NCBI RefSeq assembly: GCF_002355535.1 | Contig: NZ_AP017457.1 | Location: forward strand, 1,364,001 to 1,428,000 | Length of the DNA stretch: 64,000 nucleotides | Source: Aurantimicrobium minutum | GTDB taxonomy: Bacteria; Actinomycetota; Actinomycetes; Actinomycetales; Microbacteriaceae | Reading direction: 5' to 3' | In this document: one piece after another, positions 17,719 through 26,595 of the stretch | Layout: every line of letters starts with the position of its first letter | Position numbering within the stretch: the first letter of the stretch is position 1 | Notes under the pieces: model-generated | Told to the model about the DNA's origin: nothing | Database searches by the model: none | The model's input: the letters and a program-made list of their open reading frames with translations, nothing else | Program-made: the position numbers and the translations under genes

Positions 17719-19098
17719 ATGACGCTTCCTCCTCAGGTTCTTAGCCCGCTCGATGGTCGATACCACGCAGTTGTTTCCCCATTGGGTGAATACCTCTCTG
17801 AGGCAGGGCTCAACCGTGCACGTGTAACCGTGGAAGTGGAATGGTTGATTTATCTCACCGACCACAGCATGTTTGGCACGAGCCCCTTGAGCGCAGCAAA
17901 CATAGCCGCTCTGCGTGCACTTGTGACTGACTTTGGACAAGCAGAGATTGATGAGCTTGCTCGTCTCGAAGCCACAACTCGTCACGATGTTAAAGCAGTT
18001 GAATATTTGGTTCGTGCGAAGCTTTCCGAGCTTGGTTTAGATCACATTGCAGAGCTGACCCACTTTGCGTGCACGAGTGAAGACATCAACAACCTCTCTT
18101 ATGCCCTCATTGTCCGCGACGCCACCAAGAACATTTGGCTTCCTGCGCTGAGCTCCGTCATCGCTCGCTTGCGGGAACTCTCAGTTGACTATCGCGACGA
18201 AGCGATGTTGGCGAAGACCCACGGTCAACCTGCAACCCCCACCACCATGGGTAAAGAACTTGCGGTGTTTGTGTACCGTCTTGAGCGTATTCAGAAGCAG
18301 ATTGAGCACTCTGAATACTTGGGTAAGTTCTCTGGCGCAACCGGAACTTTCTCCGCTCACCTTGCAGCAGACCCTGCAGCAAACTGGCCACAGATCTCTG
18401 AAGAGTTCGTCACTGGATTGGGTCTGACCTGGAACCCGCTGACTACTCAGATTGAATCTCACGACTGGCAAGCTGAGCTGTACACCAAGATTTCACACGC
18501 AAACCGCGTCGTTCACAACCTGGCCACAGACATCTGGACCTATATCTCGATGGGCTACTTCCGCCAGATTCCTCAAGCAGGTGCGACCGGTTCATCAACC
18601 ATGCCTCACAAAATCAACCCGATTCGTTTCGAGAACGCCGAAGCAAACCTCGAGCTCTCCTGCGCAATCTTGGATTCCCTCTCTGCCACCTTGGTGACCA
18701 GCCGTCTTCAGCGTGACCTCACCGACTCCACCACCCAGCGCAACGTGGGTGTGGGTTTCGGTCACTCCCTGTTGGCTCTGGATAACATCCGTCGTGGACT
18801 GAGCGAAATCGATCTTGATCCCCAAGCCCTGGCTTATGACCTCGACACCAACTGGGAAATCTTGGGCGAAGCTATCCAGACTGTGATTCGTGCAGAAGTT
18901 GCTGCAGGTCGCTCCACCATCTCTGACCCCTACGCTCTGCTCAAGGAACTCACTCGCGGCAAGCGCATTGGTCGTGACGACCTCATTGCGTTTGTTTCCG
19001 AGCTCGAGATTGGTGACGAAGCTAAGGCCCGCCTGCTGGAACTCACTCCTGCCGGATACGTTGGCTTAGCATCACAGCTGGTAGATCGCCTGAACTAA
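17719..19098 (+). CDS. purB: Adenylosuccinate lyase
   Basis: The 459-residue protein carries the fumarase-superfamily signature GSSTMPHKINPIRFENAE and begins with LSPLDGRY, typical of PurB. The enzyme cleaves SAICAR and adenylosuccinate, releasing fumarate, in two steps of purine synthesis. It stands alone, with convergent overlap of four bases with the DUF393 gene. GAGAAT lies six bases before the ATG, and a GAGG is just upstream of it. Confidence 0.96.
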   Translation: MTLPPQVLSPLDGRYHAVVSPLGEYLSEAGLNRARVTVEVEWLIYLTDHSMFGTSPLSAANIAALRALVTDFGQAEIDELARLEATTRHDVKAVEYLVRAKLSELGLDHIAELTHFACTSEDINNLSYALIVRDATKNIWLPALSSVIARLRELSVDYRDEAMLAKTHGQPATPTTMGKELAVFVYRLERIQKQIEHSEYLGKFSGATGTFSAHLAADPAANWPQISEEFVTGLGLTWNPLTTQIESHDWQAELYTKISHANRVVHNLATDIWTYISMGYFRQIPQAGATGSSTMPHKINPIRFENAEANLELSCAILDSLSATLVTSRLQRDLTDSTTQRNVGVGFGHSLLALDNIRRGLSEIDLDPQALAYDLDTNWEILGEAIQTVIRAEVAAGRSTISDPYALLKELTRGKRIGRDDLIAFVSELEIGDEAKARLLELTPAGYVGLASQLVDRLN

Positions 19099-19532
19099 TC
19101 CCGGCCGTGGGGCCGTGTGAGCTTGCCCCGTGGACCATAGGTCACACTGGCTATTGGTGACTCGAGTGCGCACATCTCCTTGCGTCCGAACCACGAAATT
19201 CGATGCCGTGCAACGTATCGATACAGCGCATCACGCCAGGGTCTCGGAATGATTCTTGCCATCGTGGCAAGCACGTGCCAGCGCTTGGGCAACACGTCGG
19301 CAAGCGCGAGAACAGCAGTGCTTTCTTGAAGAACGAGACCATCCCTGATCACCACAACCGAATCAAAGTCTGTGATTGCGGCCGCCTGAAGCAGCTCGGC
19401 GCCCCAGTCAGATTCGCCCGGAACAATGCTGATGTTCTCAGCTGTGAGTATGTCAGCGGGGATTCGTTTTCCCAACCATTCGATCAGTCCCACACACAGT
19501 GCGCAGTCACCATCGATGAGGACAATCATCAC
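19095..19532 (-). CDS. DCC-family (DUF393) thiol-disulfide oxidoreductase-like protein
   Basis: The 145-residue protein opens with IVLIDGDCALCVGLIEWL, the D-x-x-C-x-x-C motif that names the DCC/DUF393 family of predicted thioredoxin-fold oxidoreductases. Function is not established. The start is GTG (TAGTG overlap with the helicase stop) or the ATG immediately after; either gives nearly the same protein. It is cotranscribed with the helicase. Confidence 0.85.
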   Translation of the reverse strand: MMIVLIDGDCALCVGLIEWLGKRIPADILTAENISIVPGESDWGAELLQAAAITDFDSVVVIRDGLVLQESTAVLALADVLPKRWHVLATMARIIPRPWRDALYRYVARHRISWFGRKEMCALESPIASVTYGPRGKLTRPHGRD

Positions 19533-20827
19533 TATCCCTCGAGGGGCTGGCCGAGAGACTCGACCCGTCCCATAAACCGTTCAACATCAGGATCAACAAT
19601 GACATCAGAAGGGCGCAAAGGCCGAGAGAGGTACAAACCCTCAAGAGAGGTGATTCGACTGAGGGCAACATACGTTTGTCCAGGTGCAAAAGCCCGAGAA
19701 CCCATATCAATCAGTGCGCGGTCATAGGTTTGACCCTGTGCCTTGTGAATTGTGACCGCCCAGGCGAGCCGTAGCGGGAACTGTGTGAATTCTGCAACCA
19801 CATCACGGCTGAGCTCATCGGTACTTTGCTTGTAGGAGTATTTGTATCTCTCCCAGGTCACGGGATGAACCTCATGTTCAACGCCGGCAACGGAGACAAA
19901 AACAGTATCTGTGATTTTGGTGACGGTACCAACCGTGCCATTCACCCAGCGGCCCTCACTGTCATTTTGCAAAAACATCACTTGAGCGCCGAGCTTGAGT
20001 TCCAAATCCTCATCGGCGGGGAATGCGTTCGCAGCAAAATCTCCATTGATGTCTGCAGCAGCAACTTTCTTTTTCCCTGGCAGCTTGGCTAACTGTTCTG
20101 CGTTGATGGCATTCACGCGGGCATTGGTGGTGGCCAAGATAATGATGTCTTCACCCTCTGGAACAGGTCTGTTTCCTGCGGCATTGAGTGCAGCTCCCAA
20201 AGAGGGTGTCACCGTTCCGTGACGGACGGCGTTCAACATTTCTTTGAACGCATCGTCACGCTGACGGTGAATCTCGGTGAGTTCAATAATGCGCAGTGGG
20301 GTGTCTTGCCACACAGCCGCATCAAAGAACCAGTTCGAGGCATAGCGGGCTTGAAGGTATTCCTTCTCTTCGGGGGTGCGCGGTGGAACGGGAGAAAGTT
20401 GGTAGGGGTCACCAAACATTATGACTTGCACGCCACCGAAGCTTTCCTTCTTGCGGTGACGAGCTTCACGCAGTGCACGATCTATCGCATCCATGATGTC
20501 GGCGTTGACCATCGATACTTCATCGATCACAAGGGTGTCGATGGCGTTCAAAATCTTGCGCTGGTCAGGACCGTGGTTCAGATCCAAAGAACCAATCAAT
20601 CCTGTGGGCAGGCGAAAGAGGGAGTGAATTGTTTGGCCGCCGACATTCAGAGCGGCCACTCCTGTGGGAGCACACACAGCAATAGTTTTCTCTGTTGTGT
20701 ATGCCAAATGATTAAGCAGAGTGGACTTGCCTGTTCCTGCTCGCCCCGTGATGAACACATGCTCTCGAGTTTCCTCGATGAGCTTAAACACCTCCTGCTG
20801 TTGCGGCGACAAGGAGACGGTGTTCAC
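19532..20827 (-). CDS. PIF1-like superfamily 1 DNA helicase
   Basis: The 431-residue protein has the Walker A motif GRAGTGKSTLLNHL (residue ~30), Walker B VIDEVSM, and the C-terminal motif AWAVTIHKAQGQTYDRALID, with TYVALSR. These are typical of PIF1/RecD-type 5'-3' helicases, and the short length matches the standalone actinobacterial form. It probably unwinds DNA structures during repair or replication. The start is GTG; TAAACT six bases upstream suggests a leaderless transcript. It is divergent from a predicted exported protein. Confidence 0.9.
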   Translation of the reverse strand: MNTVSLSPQQQEVFKLIEETREHVFITGRAGTGKSTLLNHLAYTTEKTIAVCAPTGVAALNVGGQTIHSLFRLPTGLIGSLDLNHGPDQRKILNAIDTLVIDEVSMVNADIMDAIDRALREARHRKKESFGGVQVIMFGDPYQLSPVPPRTPEEKEYLQARYASNWFFDAAVWQDTPLRIIELTEIHRQRDDAFKEMLNAVRHGTVTPSLGAALNAAGNRPVPEGEDIIILATTNARVNAINAEQLAKLPGKKKVAAADINGDFAANAFPADEDLELKLGAQVMFLQNDSEGRWVNGTVGTVTKITDTVFVSVAGVEHEVHPVTWERYKYSYKQSTDELSRDVVAEFTQFPLRLAWAVTIHKAQGQTYDRALIDMGSRAFAPGQTYVALSRITSLEGLYLSRPLRPSDVIVDPDVERFMGRVESLGQPLEG

Positions 20828-20833
20828 TCCCCA

Positions 20834-20888
20834 AGTTTACTCGCCGCTGCCGGGGCAGGACGTGGCCCCCAGCCGCGGTTTGTAGGAT
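20834..20888. promoter_or_regulatory. Divergent leaderless promoters, helicase / exported protein
   Basis: TAAACT (20839-20834 on the minus strand) is six bases before the helicase GTG, and TAGGAT (20883-20888) is six bases before the GTG of the rightward gene. Both fit the start-site pattern seen through the window. The -35 regions are not recognisable. Confidence 0.45.
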
Positions 20889-20894
20889 GAAGAA

Positions 20895-21893
20895 GTGAAA
20901 TTGAGCAAACGCCAAGGCGTAATTTTAGGTGGTGCCACTGCCCTCTTGCTCATCCTCACTTTCTTCATTGGTGTAGGAATCAACAACGCTCTCTTTAGTG
21001 CTTCGGGTTTTGTGAACCAATACCTGTCCGCTCTTGCTCGACATGATGCTGCCTCGGCGCTTTCCATGCCCGGAGTTGCAGATTCTCTACCTGAAGACGT
21101 TGATAAGACCTTGTTGCGCGGCACTGCTTTAGGTCAACTCAGTGATATCTCCATCACCGATGTTCAAGGCAATGACGAGAAGACTACTGTCACCGCGAGC
21201 TACACCCTCGGGGGAAAGAAGACGTCGGGGACTTTTGTTCTCACCCGACTAGGAAACACGTTTGGTGTGTTCGAGTCCTGGGCATTTGCAGAACCGCCCC
21301 TTGCCAGAGCCAAAGTCTCTGTTTGGCATGATGCTGCCTTTAGTGTGGGGGATTCGGGACAGATTGATCTGCGTTCAACGCCTACAGGCAAGGACGCAAC
21401 GGTGTGGGGTGGAACAGGAACCTTTGTTCTATTTGCTCCAGGCAACTATGTCTTTGATCACACCTCAACCTGGCTGACGGCGAAAAAGGTTGTGCTTGAT
21501 GTGGCCAGCCCGGGAGAGACAGCTGAAGTTGTTGTCGACGTACAGGCAAATAAAGCATTCAATAAGCGCGTGCAAAAAGAAGTCAACGACTACCTCGACG
21601 AGTGTGTGAAACAGCAAGTGCTGCAGCCCACTGGTTGTCCTTTTGGATACCAAACAGGTAACCGCATCGTTGGGGAACCCAGCTGGGAAGTTGTGGAATA
21701 CCCCGTGATTGATGTCCAGCCCGGTGAGACAACATGGCAGGTCACGAATGCCGTGGGAAAGATGCGCATCACTGGTGAAGTGCAGTCCCTTTATGACGGA
21801 TCCATAACCCCGCTTGATCAAACAGTAGATGCGGTCATCAACATCAGCATCACTATTCGAAGCGATGGCAATCTTGCCATCGTGTTGACCTAG
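20895..21893 (+). CDS. Predicted exported protein, unknown function
   Basis: The 332-residue protein has an N-terminal membrane anchor (VILGGATALLLILTFFIGVGI, residues 9-29, given here in part) followed by a long extracytoplasmic part. Residues 35-140 resemble an NTF2-like or DUF4878-type domain (FVNQYLSALARHDAASAL...), and the rest is beta-rich, ending in a short cystatin-like helix-strand region with two cysteines (DECVKQQ..GCPFGY). I do not recognise a named family. The start is GTG, with TAGGAT six bases upstream. The stop overlaps the convergent CopD-CtaG gene by four bases. Confidence 0.7.
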   Translation: MKLSKRQGVILGGATALLLILTFFIGVGINNALFSASGFVNQYLSALARHDAASALSMPGVADSLPEDVDKTLLRGTALGQLSDISITDVQGNDEKTTVTASYTLGGKKTSGTFVLTRLGNTFGVFESWAFAEPPLARAKVSVWHDAAFSVGDSGQIDLRSTPTGKDATVWGGTGTFVLFAPGNYVFDHTSTWLTAKKVVLDVASPGETAEVVVDVQANKAFNKRVQKEVNDYLDECVKQQVLQPTGCPFGYQTGNRIVGEPSWEVVEYPVIDVQPGETTWQVTNAVGKMRITGEVQSLYDGSITPLDQTVDAVINISITIRSDGNLAIVLT

Positions 21894-23863
21894 CTCTGCT
21901 GCGCATCCCGCTGTGCTTGGCGGGCGAGCATCTCATTGTAAGCCTTGAGTTCTGCATCGTCGGTGCGCTCAGCTTGACGGTCTTTCCGCTTAGCTTCTCT
22001 AGCATCTGAGCGGAACCACTGGTATCCGATGATGAGCGAGAGGATCATGTTTGGAATTTCACCGACGCTCCACGCAATTGCACCACCGGCTTGCTGGTCT
22101 TCTAGCGGTGTTGAGCCCCAGGTTCGACCCATGGCGCCATACCAATCGGCCAGGAGCAAGTTCTCGCTCGACATCACGCCCAAGCCAAAGAAGGCATGCA
22201 CCGTCATGGCAGCAAGAAGCTGAATCAGGCGGAAGGGGTAGGGGAATCGCGTCTTGACCGGGTCAATACCGATCAGGGACTGCACGAACAGATATCCAGC
22301 TAGCAGGAAGTGAACAATCATCCACTCGTGGCCGATGTGGTCGCTGGTTGCCCAACGGAAGATGGGGGTGTAGTAGAACAGCCACAACGAGCCGACAAAA
22401 TTCACGGTGGCAAACAGCGGGTGGGAGATTACGTTGGCATAACCGGAGTGCACTGCTTTGAGAATCCACTCACGGCCGCCTCGGGAATCGTCCTGACGTT
22501 TGTCAATGGCACGCATAGCCAGTGTGACCGGAGCACCTGGAACCAGCAATATGGGAACCATCATTCCCAATGCCATGTGTGCACCCATGTGAGCTGAGAA
22601 GAGATACATCTCGTAGGCGTTGATGCCACCACTGGTGATGTAGAACAACAGGAGCAAACCTGAAACCCACAACACTGCGCGATACCAAGGCCATTTGTCG
22701 CCTCGTTTGTGCAGGCGGTAGACCCCAACCAGATAGAAGAAGATGCCGAATCCACAGACCAACATCCAGATGAGGTCTATGCGCCATTCGGTGAAGAGTC
22801 GTTCAAAAGTGAATTCTGGTGGAAGCGGCTCTCCGGTCAGAATCTCTGCTGGTGTGGGGTTGGGGTTCAACACCTGATCAACTGGTGTGGGAGTACGTGC
22901 CAATCCGGCTGCTATTCCGGAGGCAATACCCATGACAACTAACTCGATGGCAATAAACCACCAGAACATTTTTTGAACAGCGGCCCCGGTCATGCGTTTG
23001 ACTAAGAAGCCGCGCTGCCAGAATCCGAACACTCCCAAGGCAGTCATGGCGGCAACCTTGGCAAGGACGAGCTGCCCATAGGCGGTTCCAAAAAGGTTGT
23101 CGAGTGTTCCCACGCGCAGCATCGCATTGGCCACACCAGAGACGGCCACAACGATAAAGGCAATGATGGCCAGCGTGGAGAAGCGTGCAACGATGATCTG
23201 GAGTCGTTCGGGCTCAATGATTCCGCGCAACAACACAAGCGTGACCACGCCACCGAGCCAGACCGAGACAAACACGAGGTGGAGACCCATTGACGTAATG
23301 GCCATCGCGTGGCCTGAGACACCCGCTGCGTGACCTTGCAGCGCCATGGGAACCAAGGTTCCCACCGCTGCCAGTCCCACAAAGAAGAGAGCGGTCTGGT
23401 TTGTCACCGCAATACACAGCACCGCAACAAACGCCGCCACGATAGTGGTGATCAACCATGCTTGGCCTAAGGCAATCTCGGTGAGGAAGAACCCGAGTTG
23501 ATTACCGAACTTGTCATCGAGTGAGAAGGGCATCGCGCTGACGTTGAGGAAGGTCAGGAATGCTGTAGCAGCTGAAGCAAGTGTCAAAACCAGCGCTGCA
23601 GCGGCAGCGATATCGATGCTGCGAAAGTAGGCCCGTTCCCGCGAGGCGAAAGCCCACAGCGCGAGGGCTAGAGAACCAATGAGTGTGGCCGCAGAAAGAT
23701 TGACGGCAAGCTTGGCAATCGGCAACCCGATTCGAACAACATCACCGGGGTCCCCCAGCGCTTGTGTGCGGGAACCTCCCCCGAAAGACAGGGCAATCAA
23801 GAGTGCGATGAATGCAACCAGCAGCGCGAGTGCTGGTGCAGCAATCTTGAACAATCTAGACAC
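21890..23863 (-). CDS. CopD-CtaG fusion: copper resistance / cytochrome c oxidase assembly membrane protein
   Basis: The 657-residue protein joins two membrane domains. The N-terminal half (about 1-330) matches CopD (GHAAGVSGHAMAITSMGLHLVFVSVWLGG, cited in part, with conserved histidines), a copper importer. The C-terminal half (about 360-620) matches caa3-type CtaG (MYLFSAHMGAHMALGMMVP, HEWMIVHFLLAGY), which delivers copper to cytochrome oxidase. The fusion is common in Actinobacteria. The tail is highly charged. The start is GTG with TAGGCT six bases upstream. Confidence 0.92.
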   Translation of the reverse strand: MSRLFKIAAPALALLVAFIALLIALSFGGGSRTQALGDPGDVVRIGLPIAKLAVNLSAATLIGSLALALWAFASRERAYFRSIDIAAAAALVLTLASAATAFLTFLNVSAMPFSLDDKFGNQLGFFLTEIALGQAWLITTIVAAFVAVLCIAVTNQTALFFVGLAAVGTLVPMALQGHAAGVSGHAMAITSMGLHLVFVSVWLGGVVTLVLLRGIIEPERLQIIVARFSTLAIIAFIVVAVSGVANAMLRVGTLDNLFGTAYGQLVLAKVAAMTALGVFGFWQRGFLVKRMTGAAVQKMFWWFIAIELVVMGIASGIAAGLARTPTPVDQVLNPNPTPAEILTGEPLPPEFTFERLFTEWRIDLIWMLVCGFGIFFYLVGVYRLHKRGDKWPWYRAVLWVSGLLLLFYITSGGINAYEMYLFSAHMGAHMALGMMVPILLVPGAPVTLAMRAIDKRQDDSRGGREWILKAVHSGYANVISHPLFATVNFVGSLWLFYYTPIFRWATSDHIGHEWMIVHFLLAGYLFVQSLIGIDPVKTRFPYPFRLIQLLAAMTVHAFFGLGVMSSENLLLADWYGAMGRTWGSTPLEDQQAGGAIAWSVGEIPNMILSLIIGYQWFRSDAREAKRKDRQAERTDDAELKAYNEMLARQAQRDAQQS

Positions 23864-23903
23864 AAGTCAAGCCTAGAGATTATTGCTGAAGGTTAAATGC
23901 ATA

Positions 23904-23933
23904 GTGGGTGTGGACCCGAAGGCCCACACCCAC
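23904..23933 (-). terminator. Terminator after the HU gene
   Basis: GTGGGTGTGG (23904-23913) pairs with CCACACCCAC (23924-23933) as a perfect 10-base stem. It lies about 20 bases past the HU stop codon and also precedes the CopD-CtaG promoter. Confidence 0.7.
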
Positions 23934-23954
23934 CTAAGCGAGTAAAACTCGTGA

Positions 23955-24233
23955 CTACTTGACAGCAGCCTTGAGCTTGCTACCAGCCGAGACCTTGACA
24001 GACTTGGAAGCTGCGATCTGGATGGTTGCGCCGGTCTGAGGGTTACGACCGGTGCGAGCTGCACGGTTGGTGCGCTCGAAGGAGATGAAGCCAGGGATGG
24101 TTACCTTTCCACCCTTAGCAACTTCAGCAGAAACAACTGCGAAGAGAGCGTCGATAACGCCGTTGACGTTTGCCTGTGAAAGGTTGGTGTGAGCGGCAAC
24201 TGCTGCGACAACCTCAGACTTGTTGAGAGCCAT
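23955..24233 (-). CDS. hup: HU-family nucleoid protein
   Basis: The 92-residue protein starts MALNKSEVVAAVAAHTNLSQ and has the DNA-binding arm region GRNPQTGATIQIAASK with the intercalating proline. It bends and compacts DNA as a dimer. Unlike the long actinobacterial HupB, it lacks a lysine-rich tail. The start is fixed by an excellent AGGAGG seven bases upstream; the frame is open 20 codons further, but the extension is not HU-like. Confidence 0.95.
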   Translation of the reverse strand: MALNKSEVVAAVAAHTNLSQANVNGVIDALFAVVSAEVAKGGKVTIPGFISFERTNRAARTGRNPQTGATIQIAASKSVKVSAGSKLKAAVK

Positions 24234-24342
24234 TTGTGTCCTCCTGGACTTTGAGCTACCGAAGTAGCGCTTTGTTTGGAACGGTTGAGCCACAAGGGCC
24301 GTCTCGTTTGGTCTGTCTGACCATTCGAAAAAGTATCAGCAC

Positions 24343-24362
24343 TTCCGCGTGTTTACGCGGAA
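24343..24362. repeat. Inverted repeat upstream of HU gene
   Basis: TTCCGCGT and ACGCGGAA flank GTTT, an 8-base perfect dyad in the 246-base space between HU and rpsN. It is about 110 bases upstream of the HU start, outside the rpsN terminator. It could be an operator or an RNA hairpin in the HU leader; nothing decides between them. The rest of this space holds only the rpsN terminator and presumably the HU promoter. Confidence 0.4.
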
Positions 24363-24429
24363 TTCGCTCCGGCGTGGCACGAGAACACTTGAAGTGATGG
24401 TTGAAGGTTTGAAATGGGCTTAAAACAGT

Positions 24430-24463
24430 GCTGGCCTCGAACTGTATGAAGTTCGAGGCCAGC
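24430..24463 (-). terminator. Terminator of the rpmB-rpmG-rpsN operon
   Basis: GCTGGCCTCGAACT and AGTTCGAGGCCAGC form a perfect 14-base stem around a 6-base loop. On the minus strand it is followed by ACTGTTTTA, so it reads as an intrinsic terminator 17 bases after the rpsN stop. Confidence 0.85.
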
Positions 24464-24479
24464 AGAGTTAAGGCGTGGA

Positions 24480-24785
24480 TTACCAGCTTGACTTGGTGAT
24501 ACCGGGCAGTTCGCCACGGTGAGCCATTTCGCGGAAACGCACACGAGAGATACCGAACTTGGTGAGAACACCACGGGGACGGCCATCGATAGCGTCACGG
24601 CTGCGAACACGGATTGGAGAAGCGTTACGAGGAAGCTTCTGCAGTCCGAGACGAGCTGCTTCGCGGGACTCAGGGGTACCGTTGGGGTCAACCAGAGCCT
24701 TCTTGAGTTCGAGACGCTTTGCAGCGTAACGCTCAACTACTACCTTGCGCTGCTCGTTACGAGCAATCTTGCTTTTCTTAGCCAT
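24480..24785 (-). CDS. rpsN: Ribosomal protein S14 (uS14), zinc-independent form
   Basis: The 101-residue protein is the long S14 type, with no cysteines and hence no zinc ribbon, ending [21 protein letters not shown]. It binds the 3' domain of 16S rRNA in the small subunit head. It starts directly after the rpmG stop; GAGGAG at the end of rpmG is its ribosome site. It is the last of three ribosomal genes, all in the zinc-free form, next to the zinc uptake operon. Confidence 0.97.
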   Translation of the reverse strand: MAKKSKIARNEQRKVVVERYAAKRLELKKALVDPNGTPESREAARLGLQKLPRNASPIRVRSRDAIDGRPRGVLTKFGISRVRFREMAHRGELPGITKSSW

Positions 24786-24953
24786 TTAGCGCTCCTCACG
24801 GAATTCAACGTGCTGACGCACTACGGGGTCGTACTTCTTGAGTACAAGACGGTCGGGGGTGTTGCGGCGGTTCTTGCGAGTTACGTAGGTGTAACCAGTT
24901 CCCGCGGTAGAGCGCAGCTTGATAATGGGACGTACGTCCTGTGCTTTAGCCAT
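24786..24953 (-). CDS. rpmG: Ribosomal protein L33 (bL33), zinc-independent form
   Basis: The 55-residue protein ([18 protein letters not shown] ... [20 protein letters not shown]) matches bL33 and has none of the four cysteines of the zinc-binding type. Its ATG overlaps the rpmB stop by one base (TAATG), and its stop abuts the rpsN start. It sits near the E site of the large subunit. Confidence 0.96.
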   Translation of the reverse strand: MAKAQDVRPIIKLRSTAGTGYTYVTRKNRRNTPDRLVLKKYDPVVRQHVEFREER

Positions 24954-25189
24954 TAGATCTTCTCCCCACGAGCGAGAAGGTCCTTGACCACGGACTCAAT
25001 GCCACGTGCGTCAATAACCTTGATTCCCTTAGCCGACAGAGTCAGCGTTACATTACGACGAAGAGAAGGTACGTAGTACGTCTTCTTCTGAATGTTGGGA
25101 TCGAAACGACGCTTGGTGCGTCGGTGCGAGTGTGAAATGTTGTGCCCAAAGCCGGGTACGGCTCCGGTCACCTGACAGGTCGCAGCCAT
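24953..25189 (-). CDS. rpmB: Ribosomal protein L28 (bL28), zinc-independent form
   Basis: The 78-residue protein ([20 protein letters not shown]...) has a single cysteine and lacks the two C-x-x-C pairs of zinc-binding L28. It is the first gene of rpmB-rpmG-rpsN. The start is fixed by AGGAGG seven bases upstream; the open frame continues 45 codons further but without L28 similarity. A small hairpin sits just before the ribosome site. Confidence 0.96.
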   Translation of the reverse strand: MAATCQVTGAVPGFGHNISHSHRRTKRRFDPNIQKKTYYVPSLRRNVTLTLSAKGIKVIDARGIESVVKDLLARGEKI

Positions 25190-25207
25190 GTCTATCCTCC
25201 TAATACC

Positions 25208-25227
25208 GCAAGACGGGATTGTCTTGC
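25208..25227 (-). promoter_or_regulatory. Leader hairpin before rpmB
   Basis: GCAAGAC and GTCTTGC form a perfect 7-base stem with a 6-base loop in the rpmB leader, about eight bases upstream of the AGGAGG. It could modulate translation of the ribosomal operon. No Zur-box-like sequence was seen in the 219-base gap (25190-25408), which otherwise holds the unlocated rpmB promoter. Confidence 0.4.
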
Positions 25228-25408
25228 CCAAGATTCCTTGTCTGCACACGAACACCCCCCAACTCACGAAGGGAGAGAGAACGTGCACTGCATACGCGAG
25301 GAATTCCGCGCAGCCAATGGTCAAGTCTACGTTGAGGCTGGTTGTTAAAGCAAACTCACTGAGGTCAACTTCCGCGACACTAAGCCAAAGTTGGCCATAG
25401 TGGCGGCT

Positions 25409-25789
25409 CTAGGAACACTTCTGACAGAGCCCAAAAACATCCACCACGTGACGTGGCTGAGTAAATCCGTGGTCGGCAGCTACTTTCGCTGCCCACGACT
25501 CCACGGCTTCAGCTTCGATCTCTTCGGTGTGACCACACTGTCGGCAAATTAGGTGATGGTGATGTCCATCACTCGAGCATGCGCGATAGAGGTTTTCTCC
25601 ATCGGGTGACTGGAGGGCATCTGCCTCATCGCTCGAGACGAGATCTGTCAGTGCACGGTAGACCGTAGCCAAACCAATCGGTGAGCCTTCTGCTTTGAGT
25701 TCCGAGTGGAGTTTCTGTGCGCTGATGAAATCTCCGCGTTCATTCAATGCGGTTCTGACGGCTTCACGTTGCCAGGTGTTGCGTTTCAT
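25409..25789 (-). CDS. zur: Fur-family zinc regulator
   Basis: The 126-residue protein has the Fur winged-helix (WQREAVRTALNERGDFISAQKLH..LATVYRAL) and metal sites: HHHHLICRQCGHTEE and the C-terminal LCQKC. Zur represses zinc uptake when zinc is bound. It is the last gene of the znu operon, with an ATGA overlap to znuB, so it would be autoregulated through the Zur box in front of znuA. The open frame extends far upstream only because it shadows znuB. The Fur/Zur distinction rests on operon context. Confidence 0.93.
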   Translation of the reverse strand: MKRNTWQREAVRTALNERGDFISAQKLHSELKAEGSPIGLATVYRALTDLVSSDEADALQSPDGENLYRACSSDGHHHHLICRQCGHTEEIEAEAVESWAAKVAADHGFTQPRHVVDVFGLCQKCS

Positions 25790-26595
25790 GCTGCTGCTCC
25801 CACAATTGCAGGGCGACGCATGGTGAATGTTCCCCATGCGATAAAGAAGATGGCGGCAGAAACCAGGGCAATGCTGGCGCCGGCACTGACTCCAGCCCAC
25901 CGAGAAATAAGAAGACCACTGACTCCAGCACACACTCCGAGTGTGGGCGAGAGCCACAGCATCACCACAATTTTGTCGGTGAAATACCTGGCCGCTGCGG
26001 CCGGAGCAGCAATGAGGGCGATAGCCAAGATTGCTCCGGCGGCGGGAATAGCAGCAACGACCGCAACTGTGGTGATCATGAGCAAAGCGGCGTCCATCAG
26101 CCACGGCTTTGCTCCCGTTGCTGCATAGCTTTCAGCGTCGAAGAGGTAGAAGAGTATCTGCTTCCCCCAAATCAGCAATGCCACAATCACCGCGAAGAGT
26201 GCTGCTGCCGCAACAATTGCGTCGAGCCACGTGGCCGAAAGAATTGATCCGAAAAGGAAGGTATCTATCTGGATAGGGATGCTGGGGTTCAGGGCTTGCA
26301 GGAGAACTCCCGCAGCGAAGCCGGCAGTGAGCATCACACCCGAGGCTGCTTGGGTTCCTTGACCACGAATACGACTGAGGAATGTCAAGATCACAGCCAA
26401 GCTCACGCAGGCGATTAGTGCACCGAGCTGCAAACTGGCACCCAAAATGGTCGCGATGACAGCGCCGGGGAACGTTGCGTGAGTGAGAGCTTGGGCAAAA
26501 AGCACACGCTTGCGCAAGACAACGAGTACTCCGGCGAGGCCCGCGAGCGCGCCAATCAGCACAATAACAATGAGGGCACGTTCAAAATAACTCAT
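25786..26595 (-). CDS. znuB: Zinc ABC transporter permease ZnuB (second copy)
   Basis: The 269-residue protein has about eight membrane helices and the ABC-3 family signature (RALIVIVLIGALAGLAGVLVVLRKRVLFAQALTHATFPG in part; DAESYAATG and PAAGAILAIALIAAPAAAARY later). It is paralogous to the preceding gene; the two permeases probably form a heterodimer with ZnuC. ATGA overlaps occur at both ends. Confidence 0.92.
   Translation of the reverse strand: MSYFERALIVIVLIGALAGLAGVLVVLRKRVLFAQALTHATFPGAVIATILGASLQLGALIACVSLAVILTFLSRIRGQGTQAASGVMLTAGFAAGVLLQALNPSIPIQIDTFLFGSILSATWLDAIVAAAALFAVIVALLIWGKQILFYLFDAESYAATGAKPWLMDAALLMITTVAVVAAIPAAGAILAIALIAAPAAAARYFTDKIVVMLWLSPTLGVCAGVSGLLISRWAGVSAGASIALVSAAIFFIAWGTFTMRRPAIVGAAA

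Noticed and set aside
25190-25408. Zur box for the rpmB operon
   Set aside because: A GATTGTC resembles one half of the znuA box, but there is no matching half on the other side.
25790-26104. N-terminal extension of zur (over 100 extra codons)
   Set aside because: It is an out-of-frame reading of znuB with biased Cys/Arg/His composition; the ATG at 25789 overlaps the znuB stop as ATGA and gives a normal Fur-family length.
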